Origin: Phaseolus vulgaris
Taxonomy: Eukaryota; Streptophyta; Magnoliopsida; Fabales; Fabaceae
Length of the DNA stretch: 64,000 nt
Reading direction: 5' to 3'
Assembly (NCBI RefSeq): GCF_000499845.2
Contig: NC_023750.2
Location: forward strand, 29,065,652-29,129,651
Below the pieces are notes generated by a model. The model saw only the letters and a list, made by a program, of their open reading frames with translations. It was not told the origin of the DNA and searched no databases. Made by a program: the position numbers and the translations under genes. Shown here one piece after another: positions 45,190 to 55,699 of this stretch; position 1 is the stretch's first letter; every line of letters begins with the position of its first letter.

Positions 45190-46535
45190 TAATGAAATGA
45201 AATTATTACATGAGGTTTGGGCATAGATCGAATGAGCTCTCTGGGCCAGGCAACGAATGTCTGAAATGCATCGGCCACAGTGGTTACCTCATCTGAAGGT
45301 AGTGGAACACGAGCATTAAGAAAACGTACTTTTTCAACTGTTACCTTCACCACATCAGGGGAGAGAGGAACGTTATGTAAGGTGGTGGCGTTTTGATAGA
45401 CTTTTCCAAGGGCCACCACCCGAGGAAGTTTGCCACCCACTACCAGTAGCTCACAATCCTCCGTCTGCCCATTGATATCATCCCCTGATGTTGGAGGAGC
45501 CGCACAACTTCCCTTTGTGCTCTTGGGAGTGGGACTAACAAGGGGTTCAATCGGCTCAGCGCAAACTTGTTGCAATAGAAACTCTTGTCGCATTCGATCA
45601 CTCTCCTTTTTCATCTCTAGCCACATCAAATCAGTCTCCTTTCTCATCTCCTCCATTAATTCTTCACGTATCTTAGTCTTCATTTGAGTTTCGTTCTCTT
45701 TGGTGCACCCGACTTTTTAATTCGGGCTCTCTTCCATTTTACATGGCGAAAAGGTGGTGATGGAGGAGAAGTGACCCCTGTTTCCACATTCTCAGACAAC
45801 GTCCCCTGTTTAGATTTCTCCTTTTCCACCATCAGTGTTTGCTCAAGTTTTCGATACCCCGAACGAGACATAACGTGCGGGGTAAGATTCTTCAAAGCTA
45901 TCTCTTGAGCTTTCTTCCGACGATCCTGTCATAATTGAAATAAACAAACTGAAGTAAATAAGATAAACTTATTAATGTTATATAAACAAAAAAGTTACTT
46001 CACTTACAATCCAAGCCTCATTTTTACGGCTTTCTTTAAAAAGGCGCCATGTCTCTTCATCAATATGTTTGTACTTTAAACATGGATTTTCGTCTTTAAG
46101 GTTGCCAAAAATGTATCTCGAAGTCAGTCTTGACTTAAAGGTACGAAATTTGAGTCTGATATTGGATATAATCTTCGATCAAAGCGGTTCCACATCAGGA
46201 ATTTCAAAGTTTGCCTGCAAAATAACATCAGCAAATTAAAATTAATCAATGAATATTATATATCAAAATGTAAAGCTTACCAGAACATCCTCCCAGATCA
46301 TGTTACGGTCGACCTCTGACACCTCATCCCATGAATTAATCAGAATGGAGAGCCTCTCACGAGAAACAACTCCAAGATAGCTCATAAACTCATCTGCCTT
46401 AGGACCAAAAGCCACTCCAGTGTTGACGTCAATGTCAACACGTGTCTTCTCACCAGCAGCACGTCTCAATGCGAGACGCTTCAATCTAGTAGGTCCTCTG
46501 CTGCCTCGTCCGGATCGAGGTTTGAGTGTCGTCAT
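45190..46535 (-). CDS. Inner CACTA ORF1 (Ptta/En/Spm, Transposase_24-like)
   Basis: On the minus strand, ATG at 46535 (MTTLKPRSGRGSRGPTRLK). The first exon runs to a donor at about 46281 (VGVVSRERLSILI-type segment, NMIWEDVL). The second, at about 46010-46215, has KFRTFKSRLTSRYIFGNLKD and HIDEETWRLFKESRK with one TGA near 46182. The third, 45190-45927, has RSGYRKLEQTLMVEKEKSKQ, the basic KWKRARIKKSGAPKRTKLK, a long charged helix EELMEEMRKETDLMWLEMKK, and VVALGKVYQNATTLHNVPL. This is the layout of plant En/Spm ORF1, the presumed subterminal-repeat-binding protein. It continues into the Ulp1-like domain. The in-frame stop in exon 2 suggests damage, unless a splice site differs from my reading. 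Confidence 0.7.
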
Positions 46536-46664
46536 CCATGTCTCTGTTAAAAAAATTAGGTAACAAACATTAGTTAATCTGCATCGAATTAAAATCTTAT
46601 AAAAATAATACATAAAAATCTAAATCTAAAATGCTTATTTACAGGTTGCATGGGGGTTGAAAGT

Positions 46665-49167
46665 TCATATGTAAATTCCTTCACTGTGGTCTTTACGGGT
46701 TGCATGTACATCATCAACTACATCGTCATCTTTATTAATTATCTTTGGTGTGAATGAATAGGGGTCACCATTTTCAATATCATCTATGGTCTCCCCTTGT
46801 TTTTTACCGTGTAAAACGACATACCAATGTTCTGACGTAGGATCTTTCACGTAGAAAACTTGAGATGCTTGTTGAACCATTATAAATGGCTCATCTCGAT
46901 ACCCTATCTTTCGAAAGTCCACTAGTGTGAATCCTGAATCATCAATTTTAACCCCACTTTTATTGTCAACCCATTTACACTTGAAAACTGGAACAAAAAA
47001 CTTAGTGTAGTCAATCTCCCATATCTCTTCTATAAACCCATAGTATGCCATTGATCCAAGTACTGGATTTGTATCTTTCAAAGTCGAAAACTGCATTGAC
47101 TCGGCTTCAAGAGTAACACCAGAATTTTGAACTGTACTCTTTTCATCCATGGACTTCGTGTAAAATATATAATTATTCACTTCGTACGCTGTACATGAGA
47201 TGACATCAAACTTCAATCCAGCAGCCAACCAGGTCAAGGTCTCTGATGCCGTTGAATCCTTGAACACCTCGTCTTTAAACCAAGGCATGAAAGTTCTATT
47301 ATGTTCCATCAAGACTCATTTCTCTGCTTGTCTTGGGTTATTTGCCTTCACAATGGCTTTATGAGCTTCTATGTAAGGTACAACTTCATCTGTGTTATTC
47401 AATATGTACAAATGTGCTTGCAAGACTTCTGATCGAGATTTGCTTAGAATATTCACACCACGTAAACATTTACTTGTAGAACGCCTGTGGTGCCATGAAT
47501 TAGCTGGAACACCTATTGAATTTGCTTTTGTCATGTACTCTGAACAAAATTCAATACTTTCTTCAGCTATGTACCTTTCAATTATTGAAGCCTCTGGACG
47601 ATAATGATTTTTCACATATTTGTCACAGATGACTTTTTTTTTTGACTTACTGAAGGTGTGGTCTATGTTATTTACCTTTTCGTAAACCTCAACACCGGTT
47701 AATGGAGTTGGTGGACTACTACCCTCTTGGTGTCCATTAAAGGCTTTTTTCAACCTCCGGTAAGGATGATGACTTCTAAGAAACCTCCGATGCCGAAGAT
47801 ATACTGTTTTCCTTCCATGTTTCAATTGTTGAGAAGCAGTGTCTTCTTGGCATATTGGACACGCTTTGTGACCCTTAACACTATAACCTGATAAGTTACC
47901 ATGCCGGAAAGTCATTGATGGTGCAAAATAACATGACATGAAGCTTGAAAGTTTCATTAGCAAATCCGTCAAATACTTCAACACCCTGGTCCCACATTAA
48001 CTTCAAATCTTCAATTAAGGGACTTAGATAAACATCAGTATGATTCCCTGGCTGTTTCGGACCGGATATCATCATAGACAACATCATGTATTTTCGCTTC
48101 ATGCACAATCCAGGAGGTAAGTTGTAAATAACTAGTAATACAAGCCATGAACTGTGATTTGTACTCATATTACCAAACGGATTCATTCCGTCTGTAGCTA
48201 AACCAAGTCGGATATTTCTTGATTCTTTACCAAACTCTGGAAAGTCATCATCAAATTTCTTCCATTGAATAGAATCAGCTAGATGTCGTTACATGCCATC
48301 ACATTTCCTCTCATCTGCATGCCAACTAAGATTCTTAGCATCGTCTGGGTTTGCAAACAAACGCTTCATCCTTGGAATGATGGGAAGATACCACATAACC
48401 TTCATTGGGGGTCCATGCTTTTCCATCTCATCAATAGATTCATCATCTTTTTGTTTCAACTTATAACGTGATAACCCACACCTCGGACAACTTTTCAACA
48501 ATTCAAAATCTTTCCGGTATAATATACAATCATTAGGACATGCATGTATCTTTTTGTACTCCATACCCATTGGACAAAGAATCTTTTTGGCCTCGTAATT
48601 ACGATTAGGTAGAGTATTTCCCTCTGGAAGCATATCCTTCAACAGCTGGAGCAATTCCGTGAAGCTTTTATCAGTCCATCCGTTTATTGCCTTCAAATTC
48701 ATCAATCTTAACACCGCCGACAACCGTGTGAAGTTAGTTGATCCAGGATACAAGGGAGTCTCTGCATCTCTTGACATACTTCCATATCCATGCGCTTTTG
48801 CAAAACACTCAGCTCCCACATCACGAATCATGTCCTCCAATCGATCATTATCTCCATCATCGTGTACGGCTTCATCCATGGTAGAACCCACATATTCTTC
48901 AGTTACGGAAACACGTGGTAAATTTAATAATTCACCATGCCATGTCCAAGTTGTATAAGATCGAAGAAACCCATCACATAGCAGGTGTTCCCTCATGATA
49001 TTCACATCTAGTATCCTTCCATTCAAACCGTTAACGCACGGACACCTGATCTTTGCTCCATCATGACCACTAATAATCGCGTTACGCTGCGCAAATTGTA
49101 TAAATTCCTCTACTCCCCTTTCGTACTCATCACTTATACGAACAACATTAATCCAACCTCGATCCAT
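46665..49167 (-). pseudogene. Inner CACTA transposase (TNP2-like), frameshifted and internally deleted
   Basis: It starts MDRGWINVVRISDEYERGVE (transposase-associated N-terminal domain, 49167 downward), with IRCPCVNGLNGRILDVNIMR and a zinc-binding CPNDCILYRKDFELLKSCPR block near 48480-48540. A TAA at 48289-48291 interrupts DGM/RHLADS. Transposase_21 follows (FPEFGKESRNIRLGLATDGM; MNPFGNMSTNHSSW; LFCTINDFPAW) until a 2-bp deletion near 47897. In a new frame come GYSVKGHKACPICQEDT and HGRKTVYLRHRRFL, then a direct jump from FSKSKKK to VKNHYRPEASIIERYIAEE. The LPYW...DVMHVEKN catalytic half is therefore missing. The last part, 46665-47312, is the DUF4216 region (GFIEEIWEIDYTKFFVPVFK). It cannot be an active transposase. 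Confidence 0.85.
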
Positions 49168-49797
49168 TATATATTCTAGAATAGTTAGAATTTTCTAATA
49201 ATTAGTATTCTATCTCACACATATGCCTAGGGTCGAACACCCTCAGACTCAATCCAAACACGATAATTCTATTCTAAAAGTAACAACTAACAGAACATAA
49301 AACTTTTATTAAAATGTAATTAACAACTAACTAAATATATAATAGAAATTTAAGAAAATACAAATTATATAATACAAATTTATATATAATAATATATAAA
49401 TTATAATACACAAAATTATAAATTCAAAATATTAAATAAAAATTCAAAAAAATTTAAATACAACACCAACCTTTCCGTGAACCAAGTTGCTGGTGATCGG
49501 AGTGGCAGAGGCACACGACAAAGGCAGGGGCGAAGCGGTGGCGGTGGCGGAGCAGGGATAGACCAGCGAAGACCAATGGAACAGTAACCTAAAATCCAAA
49601 TGCGCCAACGAAGTAAGGAACGAAAATGCCAATGCCAACGAAGTAAGGAACGAAAATGAATGAAAGAATGAATGAACGAAACTTACAATGGTGAAAATGC
49701 AGAGAGACGCGAGCGCAAGAACAGTGGAAACGAAGAGCGGAGAAGAAAGTGAAAGTGTGAAACTGAGTGGCGCGCTTCAAATTTTAGGGTAAAAAGA
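49168..49797 (-). other. Inner CACTA 5' leader/promoter region
   Basis: Between the TNP2 start and the right subterminal repeats lies an AT-rich stretch (49260-49450), then a GC-richer leader (49460-49780) on the minus strand with a 25-bp direct repeat (ATGCCAACGAAGTAAGGAAC at about 49600 and 49632). Short open frames here are not convincing. Confidence 0.5.
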
Positions 49798-49945
49798 ATT
49801 TACAAATGCGGTTCTAGAGTAAAATCGCATTTGTAAATCAATGCCAATGATTTACAAATGGGGTTTTACTCTAGAACCGCATTTGTAAATCAAATTAATT
49901 TAAAACATGCCACCGTGTTTTTACAAATGCGTTTAATCGCAAACC
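49798..49945. repeat. Subterminal repeats, right end of inner CACTA
   Basis: TTTACAAATGCGGTT motifs in both orientations (49799, 49829, 49852, 49877, 49919 areas) match those at 43426-43760. Confidence 0.8.
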
Positions 49946-49991
49946 CGCACTTAATAAGGAGTATTCTTTTAATCTTTTTGCACTAGTGTGC

Positions 49992-50960
49992 TCTCCGTAC
50001 GTGACGTGGCGCCATCCGTGAAGGTAGTCCTCAACTCTAAGTATCCGCGCACCTCTACCTGATCTCCTGCGAAACCGTAGAGACAGTCGCCTTAGGGCCT
50101 TAACATGTCGGGGGATAGTTGCAGTTTTTTGAAAGTCGTCCAGAACATTACGTCTGCCGAGCTTCCCTGATCTACTAACACCCGGTGCAGCTTCCTCCAT
50201 GCGGTTACCGCCGAGATCACCACTGGGTCATTGTCATGCGGGACAACGTCTTCAAGGTCAGCCTTGGTAAAGACCAGGTCGACGTCGAAGGCGTCGTCGG
50301 TCCTCTGCGCTTCTACCGACATCACCATTCGTGCGTATCTCCTCCGCTGAGAAGCGGTGCAACCTCCTCCCGAGAACCCTCCTACAATGGTGTGGACCTC
50401 ACCGTGTACGGGGACTTCATGTCCCGGGCCACCCCTTGTTGCCGCCATGTCATCGGTCCCCTGTTTCTCTTGCAGGTAATCCCTTAGGAGACCGTTCTTC
50501 ACCAACTCGTCTAGTTGGTGCCCCAGTGCTAAGAAATTGCGTATGGGGTGGCTGAATGCTTGGTGGAACTCACACTAGGCGTTCTTGTTGGGACCGAGCC
50601 TCTTGTCGATCTTGGGGGGTACCTTCAGCCTCTCAGCTACATTTGGGATAACGACTAGCTCCTTCAATTCTCTCTCCCACGGCCCCTGTTGCTGGGCTTT
50701 CTTGGTTGATAGGTTGTTGCTCCACGGTGGTCTTCATCTCTCTCGTTGCCTCATGCACCCTTAGGGCTTGAGGACGACCTGTCGCGCGTGGCCTTATCTC
50801 GGTGAAGGTCTTAGGATGGTTCTGGATGAGTGACTCGCTGAAGGGTCCTGGCACGATGCCCTTCATGAATGCATGCACCATTATCTTTTCGTCTTTAAGG
50901 TTCAGCCTTACCACCTGCGCTCCAAAGCGGTGGGGGAACTCCTTCAGAAACTCTCCTTGA
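49992..50960 (-). pseudogene. Gypsy gag C-terminus and retropepsin
   Basis: On the minus strand, 50914 downward is the Gag end: LKDEKIMVHAFMKGIVPGPF, then FSESLIQNHPKTFTEI. A variable region follows, and at 50505-49992 the protease region (GGPGHEVPVHGEVHTIVGG, GGCTASQRRRYARM). It has the active-site motif VDQGSSADVMFWTTF; the family signature is D-x-G-S-S/T, so the catalytic Asp is present. Frames shift at about 50600-50510 and near 50100, and the reading stops at the CACTA insertion at 49991. It continues at 43407 on the far side. Confidence 0.8.
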
Positions 50961-51165
50961 TACTATCTTACATCGAAGAGGTCATAAGAGACTGACGGGG
51001 AAGCTCGATTCGCGATGTATTGTGCCCTGAACAGCCTTGTGAGTTGCGGGAACAACGTTACATGGCCATCAGGGAGGCTGATGAACCAGTCCATCGCTGT
51101 TCCTGCCAAAGTGCCCTTGAACAGCTTGCATCGCACCTCGTCGGAGCCCCCAACCAGCATCATCA
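50961..51165 (-). pseudogene. Gypsy gag, middle segment
   Basis: Retrotrans_gag domain: MLVGGSDEVRCKLFKGTLAG, TAMDWFISLPDGHVTLFPQL and FRAQYIANRASPS. The upstream half, ending EAHLTTFHTQM, is at 61072-61470, separated by the copia. The join preserves the frame when one copy of the 5-bp duplication is removed. Confidence 0.85.
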
Positions 51166-52625
51166 TGTTAGAGTTAACCAGTGTCTAAGATCAAGAGGAG
51201 AGGGGTGAATTGAGCTTATCAAATTTTCGCAAAACAATCTAATTTACTATGTAACAGAGGTGAAAAGAACAGATTGATATTAAACGGAACAGATTGTTTT
51301 TACAGATGAATGAATTTAACACAATTAAAACAAGATCAGCACAGTTTAGATCAACCAGCAGCAATACTAGAATCAAATTGATTAACTTTCTCAGTTTACA
51401 AGGTTGCAGTTTAAAGCACAAAATTAATCAATTTTTACTTAACATAAGCCATCTAGAGTAATGAACTAAATGTCACAGTTTAGTTAAAGGAACCAGTTCA
51501 CCCTTCTTTTCCTATTACAGATTCACACAGCAGCTTGATTTATGATTAGAGGATTGATTACCAGGTTAGAACATCAGATCTAATCATGTCCAGAATTAAC
51601 AGATTTAGTTTCAATATAACAGATTCCTTTCTTGACAGATTATGTGAAATTACAGAATTAAGTGCAGGGATGAGAAAACAATCACAAAAGAATTTTTATA
51701 CTGGTTCACTCATCAAGAGCTACGTCCAGTTCACCTCACTCCAAGGTGTAATCCACTAAAAACTGATACAATCAATTACAAACACACAAGAGTTCTTGAA
51801 CCCTTCAAGAACATCAACTATCAAGGCTGAAAAACACTATTCCAGCATGCCTTGCACTCCAAAAAACCCTATCTAGAGTGACTAACACTTAAAACCAATA
51901 CAAGAATGAATAAGGAAAAGATTACACCTGAAACAATGTTGCAAGAACATAAACCAGTTGTTTTATTTGCTCCAAGACAGTACCAGCACCTTCATCCAGC
52001 ACAAGGTTCTTCAAGAACAAGCTCACATGTATTTCACTTTTGAAAAACCTTTGCAAAACCTTTTCAATTCATTTTCTCACACAAAATGTTGTATCTCTAT
52101 TAAAACTGTGATTGTTCAGCATCCCTTTACGTGAGAATGACATTTTATTTTATAGAGAACAGTTTCTAACCACTTTTAAGAAACAGTTACAGAGCAGTTA
52201 GCAAAACAACAAATTGATTCTGAAAAACAACAGGTTAAAAGATGATAAAGCTGCCAGCTCAGCTTAATTGAAATAACAGACTGAGTTGTACCTTTGGTGC
52301 CCTAACATAATTTCGAAAAGCCTTTAAGAGAGAAGAAATAAACCGATTGCTTCTTAATAAAACAGATTTATTTTTGTACTGAATCAAACCATTTAAGAAA
52401 ACTTTAAAAAGCTTTTCCAAAACCGTTTAACGACATCATGAGCTTGATCTTACTACCTTGATTTGGCATCTAGGATGGGTCATGCAGCAAAAGGCAACCT
52501 TGAATACACACAACCCTAAAGAACTAGATCATCTAAGACATATAGCAACCTACAAAGCAACCTAGCTAACATCTACATCAAACACACTAAGACTAGGTAG
52601 AGATGAGCTTCATCCATCTTCAACA
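51166..52625 (-). repeat. 3' LTR of SIRE-like copia
   Basis: It begins TGTTAGAGTTAACCAG and ends ATCCATCTTCAACA in plus orientation. Compared with the 5' LTR it carries an extra 13-bp segment (CCTTCATCCAGCA near 51990) and a few scattered substitutions. Confidence 0.95.
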
Positions 52626-52645
52626 ATCTCCCCCTGTTTGATGGA
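52626..52645 (-). other. Polypurine tract of SIRE-like copia
   Basis: On the minus strand CAAACAGGGGGAGAT lies immediately before the 3' LTR start TGTTGAAG. This is the primer site for plus-strand synthesis. Confidence 0.9.
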
Positions 52646-53051
52646 GACAAAAACCCCTTTTCTTTGCATACTTTGATGATCAAAACCTTCACTGTACTAA
52701 CTGCCAAAACCTGCACAACAACATTTAGAAACAAAACCAAAATATAGCAGTGTGTGAGTTTTATGCTACCTCCCTGTAGCTTTAACCAGAACATCAACCT
52801 TTGTGAGCTGTTTCTCAGTTCTTCTCCCTCTTTGGATTCATCAAACAGAATAAGGCATGGGATAAAGACATACCATAAACATTCATAACAGTTCAAACAA
52901 ACAACCAGTATAGAGTTCTATTACAACCCAAAATAAAACCAACTAAAACCAGTGCAGAATAAAGACAAACAGACTAAACCCAAATTGTTCAACAAGATAT
53001 AAAAGATAAAGACTATGAAATAGGATCACTTGTTGTGGTAGTAGAGCTCAG
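52646..53051 (-). other. Spacer between env-position ORF and 3' LTR
   Basis: About 400 bp without coding similarity. The 107-codon minus-strand frame (52573-52896) overlaps the LTR edge and is not supported. Confidence 0.5.
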
Positions 53052-54209
53052 CTAGTTGCTCTTGAACTCCTTCAATTTGGTCATCCAAGTGTTGAAACCT
53101 GGCTTGAGCCATTTCATAATGTGCCTTTTGGTCATATGTGAGTATTCCAGCCTGCTTAGAACTTGTCTTTCGAACATGGATAGAGGTTCACCTCTATACA
53201 CAGGTTCCTCATATGCAACCAGTGCATTTTGGCTTGTAGCAGCAACATCCTCATTTCCAGAAGAGTGCACTGGTGACTCATCCATGTGCTGCACCCCATC
53301 AACATTTTCTTCTTCTTCATTTGCTGGATCAGCTGCTTCATTCTCAGCTCTATTTGCAGCATTCCTTCTAAATACCCAGCTGTCATCCTCCTTTTGGAAC
53401 CCCATCTTCAAGAGAGTGGAGTTGTCTATTTCACTTGTTGCCTTAATGGTGTCATTTCTTTCATTTGCAGTGTCAACTTCAAAATAATCAATTAGCTTTG
53501 ACACAAAAATAGCATATGGAAAACGATAATCTGGAAGCCTTGTGGATTTGAGCATATGCTCTACCATTGTACTCACCCAATTTACCTTGAGTTGATTCAT
53601 TATGCAGTACAACAGAATCAAATCTTCTTCATGAAGAGTAGCATGATTACTTCCTCTTGGAGTAAGCTGCCAAGCAATTATGTAGGCTAGGAGTCTTGGA
53701 ATTATTGTGAGATTTCCAGCATGAAATCTGGCTACTGGTTCAGCAGGGTTTCTAACACAACTCCTATAAAACTTCATTTTGTTAAACCCTTGAATTCCAG
53801 CAGTATTCCCTTTGCTAACCTTCATTCCTGAATACTTGATTCCTCCCACATTGCTTCATATTTCTCTTGTAATTTTCAGCTTCACACCTTTCACATGGGA
53901 GACCAGATTTTTGCCTTCTTGAACCAGATTGCTGTAGAACACTTTCACCAAGTCTGGATAGACATTTCTAGTCATTTCTAAGAAGTTTTTCAGCTTTTGA
54001 TGCTTGAGCAGAGTTTTTGCTTCAGTCAAATTTTCTTCCCTTAACCATGAAAATTCCAGCACCTTGAGCGCATTGACTTGCTTTCTGCTTGTCTCATGGA
54101 TGAACCTAGTCATGGCTTCAGAATCTCCAGCAAACCATTTTTCCAGGATGCCTTGGCTACTGTTAGGTTGTTCTTTGAATTTCTTCTTTCTGTGTGAGGA
54201 GAATGCCAT
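53052..54209 (-). pseudogene. Env-position extra ORF of SIRE-like copia (plant transposon protein-like), one nonsense codon
   Basis: A single frame of about 386 codons from ATG 54209 to 53052 is broken by one TGA at 53856-53858, where the 33254-33724 homologue has Trp. Conserved blocks shared with that homologue: W-x-x-G-D-x-E/A (EKWFAGDSEAM), LKHQKLKNFLEMTRNVYPDL then VKVFYSNLVQEGKNLVSHVKG, SKGNT, YRSCVRNP, WQLTPRGSNHATLHEEDLIL and RLPDYRFPYAIFVSKLIDYF. An acidic linker (NEEEENVDGVQHMDESPVHS) and a C-terminal helix follow. SIRE-lineage elements are known for ORFs here, often labelled envelope-like. No signal peptide, hydrophobic transmembrane segment or cleavage site is visible, so entry or fusion functions are not supported by the sequence. 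Confidence 0.75.
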
Positions 54210-54781
54210 GCTTGATCTGTTGTTATCTGCACTTAGTCATCTAAAGATAAATCAGCTAGAAGAAGGGTTAATAACATTTCACATGATCACTTCAAAATAG
54301 AAATTAAGCACAGTAATCTGTTTTGAACCTGGACAGCACGTAGCAGAGATGAGAAGGTGTGAGAGACAATTGATTAGTGCTAGGTTTATATAGAGCTTTA
54401 ACTCAAATTTCAAAAATCACAAATTTTAGAGGAAATCAATTTAATCAGATTTCAAGAATTATGGGTTAAAAGAAAATCAAATCAAACAGATATGCTTCAG
54501 ATTTTATTCTTGTGGTGCAGCAGGTTCAGGTGTTGATTTACGTAAGAATATATTGGAACTAGATTTTGTTAAATCAAATTTGTTGCACCTACACAATATC
54601 CAATCAGTTAGGATACCCACACGCTAATTTGCATAGACCTGCTGGTTAATAACCGTAAAAGCAGTCAAAGATAGAGAGAGAGAGAGAGAGAAAAGCAAAT
54701 CTTTCTCTTTCATAGTCACAGCTGTGATTCTGAAACAGGGAACAAAACATGTTAAAAAAATAAAGTAACATATTGAAATTT
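54210..54781 (-). promoter_or_regulatory. Leader of env-position ORF with candidate internal TATA box
   Basis: Between the RNase H stop (54782) and the env-position ATG (54209) the minus strand carries GCTCTATATAAACCTAGC at 54383-54400, about 175-190 bp before the ATG, and a (CT)n run at 54671-54694 upstream. The arrangement resembles a plant core promoter and would allow the ORF its own transcript. No expression evidence is available from sequence. Confidence 0.45.
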
Positions 54782-55699
54782 TTACTGCAGAGGACAATTT
54801 AAGCTAATGATCCCCAATTCATTTAGAAGAAAATAAAACTTGTCTTTAGCAAGAGGTTTAGTGAATAAATCAGCTAATTGAAATTCAGTGCCAATGAGTT
54901 TTATATCACAAGTTCCATTAGCTATATGTTCTCTTAGAAAGTGATGTCTAATTTCAATATGTTTAGTCCTTGAGTGCATGACATGATTCTTAGACAAATT
55001 TATAGCATTAGTATTATCTCAATTTACAGGTATCTTGTTTAATAAAATTTCAAAATCACTTAGCTGCTGCCTTAGCCATAAGGTTTGAGCACAACAACTT
55101 CCAGCAGCTATGTATTCTGCCTCTGCTGTAGAGAGAGCCACACAAGCCTGTTTCTTGCAATGCCAGGAGATTAGACTTGATCCAAGCATGTGACAAGTCT
55201 CACTTGTGCTTTTCCTATCAACCTTGCAACCTACAAAGTCAGAGTCTGAAAAACCAGTTAAATTTAAAGATACATTGTTAGGATACCATAACCCAACATC
55301 CTTAGATCCTTGTAAGTATTTCAGAATTCTCTTTGCTGCATTGTAGTGTGATTCCTTTGGATTAGATTGATATCTAGCACATAAGCACACATCAAACATA
55401 ATGTCAGGCCTGCTAGCAGTTAAGTATAATAAAGAACCAATTAAACCCCTGTACTTAGATTGATCTACTGATTTTCCTGCAGAATCTTGATCCAGCTGGC
55501 AACTTGTTGAAATAGGAGTGCTGATCGCTTTGCATTGATCCATATCAAACCTCTTAAGCAGCTCCTTGCAGTATTTTTCTTGGCTTATGAAAATTCCATC
55601 CTTGAGTTGTTTCACTTGTAGTCCAAGGAAGAAATTCATTTCCCCTAACATTGACATCTCAAACTCACTCTTCATTGTTTTTACAAAGTCTTCACACAT
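54782..55699 (-). pseudogene. SIRE-like copia RT end and RNase H
   Basis: After a one-base loss near 55714 the frame runs from 55699: EMNFFLGLQVKQLKDGIFIS, QEKYCKELLKRFDM, LIGSLLYLTASRPDIMFDVC. The RNase H part has LTGFSDSDFVGCKVDRKST, CVALSTAEAEYIAAGSCCAQ and LWLRQQL. A TGA at 55019-55021 replaces a residue just before DNTNAI. The end contains SKNHVMHSRTKHIEIRHHF and LADLFTKPLAKDKF. Catalytic acidic residues of RNase H (D in SDSDF, E in AEAEY, D in DNTNA) are visible. Confidence 0.9.

Larger units (their letters stand above)
43411..49988 (-). mobile_element. Inner CACTA element, complete ends, inserted in the gypsy protease region
   Basis: A 6578-bp element has CACTAGCGCAGAAA at 43411 and the complement of CACTAGTGCAAAAA at 49988, with 3-bp duplications TGC at 43408-43410 and 49989-49991. 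Subterminal repeats of TTTACAAATGCGGTT occur in both orientations at 43426-43760 and 49798-49945. On the minus strand it encodes a damaged TNP2 (49167-46665) followed by ORF1 fused to a Ulp1-like protease (46535-43935). Both ends intact with a damaged transposase suggests movement by enzyme supplied in trans, or decay after insertion. Confidence 0.9.

Noticed and set aside
50185..50555. Plus-strand ORFs opposite gypsy gag-protease
   Set aside because: Shadow frames of the minus-strand retropepsin region, which has the real motif.
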